Shown here piece by piece: positions 59,120-64,000 of a DNA stretch of 64,000 nt (positions are counted from its first letter, which is position 1; each line of letters begins with the position of its first letter). Under the pieces are notes generated by a model that saw only the letters and a list, made by a program, of their open reading frames with translations, did not search any database and had not been told where the DNA came from. The stretch is from Streptomyces odontomachi (GTDB taxonomy: Bacteria > Actinomycetota > Actinomycetes > Streptomycetales > Streptomycetaceae), in contig NZ_JAMJWG010000003.1 in assembly GCF_024435355.1 (NCBI RefSeq), positions 372,001 to 436,000 of the forward strand, given 5' to 3'. Made by a program: the position numbers and the translations under genes.

Positions 59120-60241
59120 ATGACAGCAGCAGGGAAGCACCAGGTGAGCCGGGCGCAAGCCGGGCGGCGGGGGCGCCGGCCGGGGCGGGCGGGCATCAGA
59201 GACGTGGCCGCAGCCGCCGGAGTCTCCATCACGACCGTCTCAGACGCCCTCAACGGCAAGGGACGGCTTCCGGACGCCACCCGGCGGCACGTCCGCGAGG
59301 TGGCGGACCGGCTCGGTTACCGACCCTCCGCCGCGGCCAGGACCCTACGCACCGGCAAGTCGGGGCTCATCGGACTGACCGTGACCACCTACGGGGACGA
59401 ACCGTTCACCTTCACGGAGTTCGCGTACTTCGCCGAGATGGCCCGGGCCGCCACCTCCGCGGCCCTCGACCGCGGCTACGCCCTGGTGATCCTGCCCGCC
59501 ACCTCCCGCCGCAGCCCGGTCGACGTGTGGTCCAACGTTGCGTTGGACGGCACGGTCGTCATCGACCCCTCCGACAAGGATCCGGTCGTCATGGAGCTGA
59601 TCCAGCAGGGTTTACCGGTGGTCTCCGACGGGCGCCCGTCCGGCCAACTCCCCGTCACTGCCTGGGTGGACAACGACCACGAGGCCGCAGTCACCGGCCT
59701 GCTGAACCACCTCGCGGAAGCCGGCGCGCGCCGCATCGGACTGCTCACCGGCACCTCCACCGACACGTACACGCACCTGTCGACCACGGCCTACCTACGG
59801 TGGTGCGAACGGGTCGGGCAGGACCCGGTCTACGAGAGCTACCCGGCGCACGACCCGCGTGCCGGCGCCGGAGCCGCCGACCGGCTGCTCGCCCGTCCGG
59901 ACCGCCCGGACGCCGTCTACGGACTCTTCGACCCGAACGGCACGGACCTGTTGGCCGCCGCCCGGCGCTACGGCCTGCGCGTCCCGGACGACCTGCTGCT
60001 GGTCTGTTGCAGCGAATCCGCCGTGTACGCCAACACGGAGCCGCCGGTCACCACGCTGTCGCTCAAGCCACGGCGGATCGGCATGGCGGTCGTGCAGCTG
60101 CTGATCGACGCCATCGAGGGCGTCGATTCGGGCCAGCCGGTCGAGCAGGTGATACCGACCGAGCTGATCGTGCGCAGCTCGTCCCAGCGACGCCCGCCGC
60201 GTACGACGGTCAGCCCACCGCGCTCGCCGGGACAGGGCTGA
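59120..60241 (+). CDS. LacI-family transcriptional regulator with a TTA codon
   Basis: The ATG at 59120 has no ribosome-binding site, but TACTAT ends ten bases upstream, so leaderless translation is likely. Of 373 residues, 1-25 are a basic tail, 25-70 the LacI helix-turn-helix (GIRDVAAAAGVSITTVSDALNGKGRL) and 80-350 a periplasmic-binding-like sensor. An in-frame TTA codon (59612-59614, in QGLPV) is a likely bldA-dependent control point. Its sugar ligand and targets are unknown. No transporter genes flank it, which is unusual for sugar regulators. Confidence 0.9.
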   Translation: MTAAGKHQVSRAQAGRRGRRPGRAGIRDVAAAAGVSITTVSDALNGKGRLPDATRRHVREVADRLGYRPSAAARTLRTGKSGLIGLTVTTYGDEPFTFTEFAYFAEMARAATSAALDRGYALVILPATSRRSPVDVWSNVALDGTVVIDPSDKDPVVMELIQQGLPVVSDGRPSGQLPVTAWVDNDHEAAVTGLLNHLAEAGARRIGLLTGTSTDTYTHLSTTAYLRWCERVGQDPVYESYPAHDPRAGAGAADRLLARPDRPDAVYGLFDPNGTDLLAAARRYGLRVPDDLLLVCCSESAVYANTEPPVTTLSLKPRRIGMAVVQLLIDAIEGVDSGQPVEQVIPTELIVRSSSQRRPPRTTVSPPRSPGQG

Positions 60242-60299
60242 GCCACGCCCAGGGGGCGTCATCGCAGGCGCCGCGCCGCCGCGACGGCCGGCGCACGCC

Positions 60300-60340
60300 G
60301 GGCGCCCTCACCATGCGGGCAAGCGGACACGAGGGCGCCC
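60300..60340 (+). terminator. Hairpin after the LacI gene
   Basis: A perfect 10-bp stem gggcgccctc/gagggcgccc with a 21-nt loop lies 59 bases past the stop. Confidence 0.6.
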
Positions 60341-60759
60341 GCGGCGACTTCAGCGCCCTCGGTCCGCGGCCACGCCTCCGAAGCACGGTCGCAGCACGCC
60401 CAGACGATGCCCCCGCGATGCCCCGGACGACGCCCGGCGACGCCCCAGACCACCCCCCTGGCGACACGCTGACGATGCCCAGACCACCCCCTGGCCACCC
60501 CTTGGCGACACCCTGGCGACGTCCGGACGGCACCCCGGAGAACATCCGGTTTCGTGGTACGGGCATCTAGCGCGACGGTACGGGCCGCGCAAAATTGGGC
60601 GAATGGATCGGTGAAACGCGATCGGGCCCGGATTCACCACCCCTAGGTCATCACACAGCGCGAGTGGCATTCCTATGATGGGCGCACGACACCGCGGGCC
60701 GCTGCGACCAGGGCAGTCCGATCAGGTGCAGATGCGGCGCGATGGTGGTGGAGGGGTCG
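60341..60759. other. Spacer before the metallophosphoesterase
   Basis: No gene is seen. Imperfect repeats of cagaccaccccc(t)ggc with gacac (60447-60520) fill the first half, and the second half is AT-richer. GGAGGGG (60750-60756) is the ribosome-binding site of the next gene. Confidence 0.5.
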
Positions 60760-62508
60760 ATGACTCAGGGGGCCGGTCAGGGACCCGCAATGCGCACGGC
60801 GACACTGCGCGACTTCCGAGTGCCGGCCCACGTGAGGGAACCCGGCGCGTACGACGACCGGCACGCCCCGCACGACCCGGGCCAGGCCCCCCACCCCGAC
60901 GTGGACGCGTCCTCAGATCAGCCGGGGGACAAGGGCGGCGTCCCGAGACGAGTCCGGACCGACCCGGACGGCACACCGGCGGACGCCCCGGGCATCGGGA
61001 CGCGAACGGTCGCCAGGGCCCCGGCCGTCACCACGCCCCCCACCGCCGCATCGGCCGTATCGGTGCCCGCGCACGCCGCGCCCATCCCGCCGTCCTTCCT
61101 GCCGCCGGCATCCGTCGCTCAGGACGCCGGGACCGGCAGGTCAGCCGGAATCCGCCGGCCGGATTCCGGGGATACGGCGAAGACGATTCAGCTCGGCAAG
61201 ACTTCCGGAAGGAATGCCTCCGAATATTCCGGAGTACTAAATTCCGTTTCGGCCGTTTCCGCCGTCGATTCCGCACCCGGAGCCCTATCCGGAACTTTGC
61301 TCGCTGCGCCCTCCGCGCTCTCCGGATCTTCCGCGTCCACCGCGTCCACGGCCGCTGCTGTCTTCAACGTCGCCAGCGTCTCCACCGCGTCATCAAATGG
61401 GTCCACCGTGTCTCCTGCGTCTGTCGTATCCGCCGTACCCGCCACAGCCGGCGGCCCTGCCGCATCCGTCGGACCCGGCCGTACGGCGCCGGACACCGAC
61501 CCCCGGATCGTGGCCCCGCCCGGCCACCCCTCCGCACCGGAGCCTCCGGCCGCGTCCGCACCGCCCCCGGCGGTGGAGGAGCCCGAGGGGTACACGCCCA
61601 CCGAACGCGATCTTCCGGTCATCCACCGCGGTGACACCCTTCAGATGCCCGTCACGACCCCCGCGCCCGCGGCCTCCAACCCGGACGGCAGCGGCCCGTT
61701 GTACGTGGTCGGCGACGTGCACGGATACCTCGACGAGCTGCTCGCCGCGCTGCGCAACCAGGGCATCGTCGACGACGAGGGACGCTGGGTCGCGGGCAAC
61801 GCCCGGCTGTGGTTCCTGGGCGACTTCACCGACCGCGGCCCGGACGGCATCGGGGTCATCGAGACGGTGATGCGGCTGTCCGCCGAGGCAGCGGCCGAGG
61901 GCGGATACTGCAAGGCGCTGCTGGGCAACCACGAGCTACTGCTGATCGGTGCGAAACGGTTCGGCGACACCCCGGTGAACTCGGGCGCCGGCACCGCCAC
62001 CTTCCAGGCCGCTTGGCTGCTCAACGGCGGGCAGAAGACCGACATGGAGCGCCTGCGGGACCACCACGTGCAGTGGATGGCCCGGCTGGACGCGATGGAG
62101 GAGGTGGACGGCCATCTCCTGGTGCACTCCGACACGACCTCCTACCTCGACTACGGCGACTCCATCGAGGCGGTGAACGACACCGTGCGCGAAGCCCTCA
62201 CGCGCAATGACGCCAACGAGTGCTGGGACCTCTTCCGGAAGTTCACCAAGCGCTTCGCGTTCCGCGACGAGGGCGGCGCCGACGCGGTGCGCAAGCTGCT
62301 CGGCGTGTACGGCGGCACCCGCATCGTGCACGGTCACAGCCCCATTCCCTACCTCCTGGGCGAAGTCGGTTCGGAGGACGGCGAGGACGGCGCGGGACCC
62401 GTTGTGGAGGGCCCGCACATCTACGCCGACGGGTTGGCCATTGCCATGGACGGCGGAGTGACCATGGCCGGAAAACTGCTGGTCTGTCCCCTTCCGTTGA
62501 CGGCCTGA
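60760..62508 (+). CDS. Calcineurin-type metallophosphoesterase with long disordered N-terminus
   Basis: The ATG at 60760 directly follows GGAGGGG; an ATG at 60742 would include that site. Of 582 residues, the first 300 are low complexity (Ala/Pro/Ser/Val). A Ser/Ala/Val stretch of lower GC at about 145-240 includes SSASTASTAAAVFNVAS. The catalytic domain (about 305-575) has the PPP-type motifs GDVHGYLDEL, FLGDFTDRGPDG, LLGNHELLL, LLVHSDTT and VHGHSP. It should hydrolyse phosphomonoesters, perhaps protein Ser/Thr phosphates, with two metals. Confidence 0.9.
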   Translation: MTQGAGQGPAMRTATLRDFRVPAHVREPGAYDDRHAPHDPGQAPHPDVDASSDQPGDKGGVPRRVRTDPDGTPADAPGIGTRTVARAPAVTTPPTAASAVSVPAHAAPIPPSFLPPASVAQDAGTGRSAGIRRPDSGDTAKTIQLGKTSGRNASEYSGVLNSVSAVSAVDSAPGALSGTLLAAPSALSGSSASTASTAAAVFNVASVSTASSNGSTVSPASVVSAVPATAGGPAASVGPGRTAPDTDPRIVAPPGHPSAPEPPAASAPPPAVEEPEGYTPTERDLPVIHRGDTLQMPVTTPAPAASNPDGSGPLYVVGDVHGYLDELLAALRNQGIVDDEGRWVAGNARLWFLGDFTDRGPDGIGVIETVMRLSAEAAAEGGYCKALLGNHELLLIGAKRFGDTPVNSGAGTATFQAAWLLNGGQKTDMERLRDHHVQWMARLDAMEEVDGHLLVHSDTTSYLDYGDSIEAVNDTVREALTRNDANECWDLFRKFTKRFAFRDEGGADAVRKLLGVYGGTRIVHGHSPIPYLLGEVGSEDGEDGAGPVVEGPHIYADGLAIAMDGGVTMAGKLLVCPLPLTA

Positions 62509-62533
62509 CCTGCCGAGTAACTGTTCGATCGAC

Positions 62534-62553
62534 GGCCCTTTACCAAAAGGGCC
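62534..62553 (+). terminator. Terminator after the metallophosphoesterase gene
   Basis: An 8-bp stem ggcccttt/aaagggcc with a 4-nt loop lies 25 bases past the stop. Confidence 0.65.
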
Positions 62554-62704
62554 CAGGCCAGTGGGGCATTTTTCGGAAAGCCTCTGTCACCGCCCGCGGT
62601 GACCGCTCTACCATCTGTTCATCCCGTAACGGGTCCCCTCCGTTTCTCACCGACGGCCCGCAATCCAGCCGGCCCCCAGTCCTACGGAACATCGGGGGAA
62701 GCAC

Positions 62705-63871
62705 ATGAACAGCGCTCCATACCTGCTGAACGAGGACCGCCGGGATTTCGAGCGGATCCTCGACGAAGCGCTGCGCTCGGCATCGCACCGCCACGACCTC
62801 GTCGAGGCCGGCGAACCGCTCACCAACGAGCAGTTGCGCCGCATGGCGCTGAGCGCGACCGCCCTGATAACGGCTGCGGCCGCCAGCGAATACCAGCACT
62901 ACGTGCGGCTCCGCGGTGAACTGCGCGCCCCAGCGCGCACCACCCGCGCGGAGCACCCCACGGGCGCGGTACGACGCACGCCTCCCGACCGAAGCGCGCT
63001 CGGTGACGCGCCGGACGACAGCCCCCTGGGCCAGCGTGCCGGTCTGGCCTCGGGCAACGGCGACGGCGAGGCCGGGAGCGGCACCGGGACGGGGTCTGAG
63101 ACGGGGACGGGGACGACGGCAGGGACGCGGACGGGAGCCGAAGGCGAAGCCCGAGCCGATGGCCAGGCAGGAGCCCGAGCCGATGGCCAAGTAGGAGCCC
63201 GAGCAGGAGCAGAAACCGGCGCAGAAGCCGGCACGGGAGCCGGCGCACGAGCCCCAGCCAGTGGCCGACCCCGCGCCGGAAAGAGGGCGACGGGAGCGGA
63301 GGCAAGGGCGCGGATGGGGCGGACGGCAGCCGGGGAGCCCACCGGCGCCGGGCTGGCCGCGGTGATCGCCGTACTGGCCCCGATGCTGGCCGGGACGGCC
63401 GCGTTGATCTTCCTGCTGGTCGGCTATGCGCTCCGCGCCGTCGGGCCCGCCCCCGCCTTCGCCGGCACCCTGCTCACCACCGGCTGGGTGTTCGGCGCGA
63501 TCACCGCGGTGGCCATCCTGGTGGCGGCGGTCGGCCTGCTGCTCACCGCGTTGCGCAACGGTGCGACCTCGCTGCGGGCCGACGACCGCGCGAGTCTTGC
63601 CGCGGAGGTCTTCCGGGCGCGCGAGGCCTGGCACCAGGCGCTCCTGGAGCGTGGCATAGCCCCGTTCCTCCAGGAAGCGCTGGTCAAGCCCGCCCCTGAC
63701 ATCGCCCCCGCCACGCCTGCCGAGTCGACCGGCCGCATACCGCACCTCGGCTACCACCGCCCCGGATTCAGCAGCCCCGACCAGGGTCCGACCACCACGT
63801 CCGGCCCCCGCTACAGCAGCCCGGACTACTCCAGCCCCGACTTCGGAGGGCCCGAGCACCTGCCCGAGTGA
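62705..63871 (+). CDS. Two-helix membrane protein with repeat-rich linker
   Basis: The ATG at 62705 follows GGGGGAAG. The 388-residue protein has a helical N-terminal domain (1-85, DRRDFERILDEALRSASHRHDLVEAGEP) and a long Gly/Thr/Ala/Glu linker (100-225, GTGTGSETGTGTT and RADGQAGARADGQ). Two membrane helices (about 222-245 and 258-280) and a cytoplasmic tail with SSPDYSSPDF repeats follow. No family name is known to me. It may be an actinobacterial envelope or division-associated protein, but nothing specific supports this. Confidence 0.75.
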   Translation: MNSAPYLLNEDRRDFERILDEALRSASHRHDLVEAGEPLTNEQLRRMALSATALITAAAASEYQHYVRLRGELRAPARTTRAEHPTGAVRRTPPDRSALGDAPDDSPLGQRAGLASGNGDGEAGSGTGTGSETGTGTTAGTRTGAEGEARADGQAGARADGQVGARAGAETGAEAGTGAGARAPASGRPRAGKRATGAEARARMGRTAAGEPTGAGLAAVIAVLAPMLAGTAALIFLLVGYALRAVGPAPAFAGTLLTTGWVFGAITAVAILVAAVGLLLTALRNGATSLRADDRASLAAEVFRAREAWHQALLERGIAPFLQEALVKPAPDIAPATPAESTGRIPHLGYHRPGFSSPDQGPTTTSGPRYSSPDYSSPDFGGPEHLPE

Positions 63872-63919
63872 CCCGGGGGCGATCACCCGAGCGGGCTGGG
63901 CGCGCCGGCGTCCCGGTGG

Positions 63920-64000
63920 TCAATCCCGCCGGCTGCGCACTCGAGCGATTACCGTGCGCATACCGTGCGACCAGATATCCGGGATGCCGTCGGTGCGCCG
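63920..64000 (-). CDS. Possible 3' end of a leftward gene cut by the window
   Basis: The minus-strand frame ending at the TGA (63920-63922) reads RRTDGIPDIWSHGMRTVIAR and five more residues before the stop. Its codon use is compatible with coding (third positions G/C). A weak inverted repeat (GTGA/TCAC flanked by G/C) between the two converging stops could terminate both. Only 26 codons are visible, so no product is proposed. Confidence 0.4.
   Translation of the reverse strand, partial: RRTDGIPDIWSHGMRTVIARVRSRRD

Overview
This window looks like the oriC-proximal core of a Streptomyces chromosome. Base composition is very GC-rich, many genes start with GTG, reading frames overlap by ATGA or GTGA, and the gene order from the tRNA-Ser to the right end (htrA-like, glpQ-like, SEC-C, copper cluster, dtpA, pheA, serS, two ABC pairs, cydCD-B-A, hisC, lacI) matches what I recall of S. 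coelicolor around SCO3941-SCO3977. A perfect parS, a near-parS and two DnaA-box clusters also point to a position near oriC.

Positions 1 to about 12,570 are the right-hand part of an actinomycete integrative and conjugative element (AICE). It reads from a divergent GntR (KorSA-type) repressor with paired operators, through a long leader with an rRNA-leader-like motif, into a string of small overlapping transfer genes and the FtsK/SpoIIIE-type DNA pump TraB. Then come two cargo-like genes (an inverted GIY-YIG-like gene and a short cytosine methyltransferase), a primase-polymerase replication module with an iteron cluster, an excisionase-like protein and a tyrosine integrase. The integrase abuts the 3' end of tRNA-Ser(UGA), the likely integration site. 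The left end of the element lies outside the window.

From 12.8 to 26.6 kb are an HtrA-like protease, a glycerophosphodiesterase with a low-complexity insertion, two anti-sigma-type ATPases, a SEC-C protein, a chromosomal primase-polymerase-like protein, a degenerate SpoIIE-type phosphatase and an aminopeptidase P. From 27.1 to 33.1 kb is the extracellular copper pathway: YcnI, Sco, the PCuAC chaperone EcuC, a CopC-CopD-YtkA fusion and the Dyp peroxidase DtpA. Then follow pheA, a DnaA-box cluster, serS and a HAD phosphatase.

From 37.0 to 50.3 kb are an MFS exporter, two ABC-2 transporter pairs, a SnoaL-like protein, a papain-fold toxin-like protein with an injection-system-type N-terminus, a small secreted protein, a second DnaA-box cluster, a cyclodeaminase and folD, a broken PIN toxin gene, a flavin oxidoreductase, a second HAD protein and an M23 peptidase. 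From 50.4 to 57.1 kb is the bd oxidase block cydA-cydB-cydCD with a Rex operator. The end holds hisC, a LacI regulator with a TTA codon, a metallophosphoesterase and a membrane protein.

A recurrent oddity is the density of short tandem repeats. They lie in spacers (16-bp and 24-bp units) and inside genes (9-bp units that lengthen low-complexity loops).
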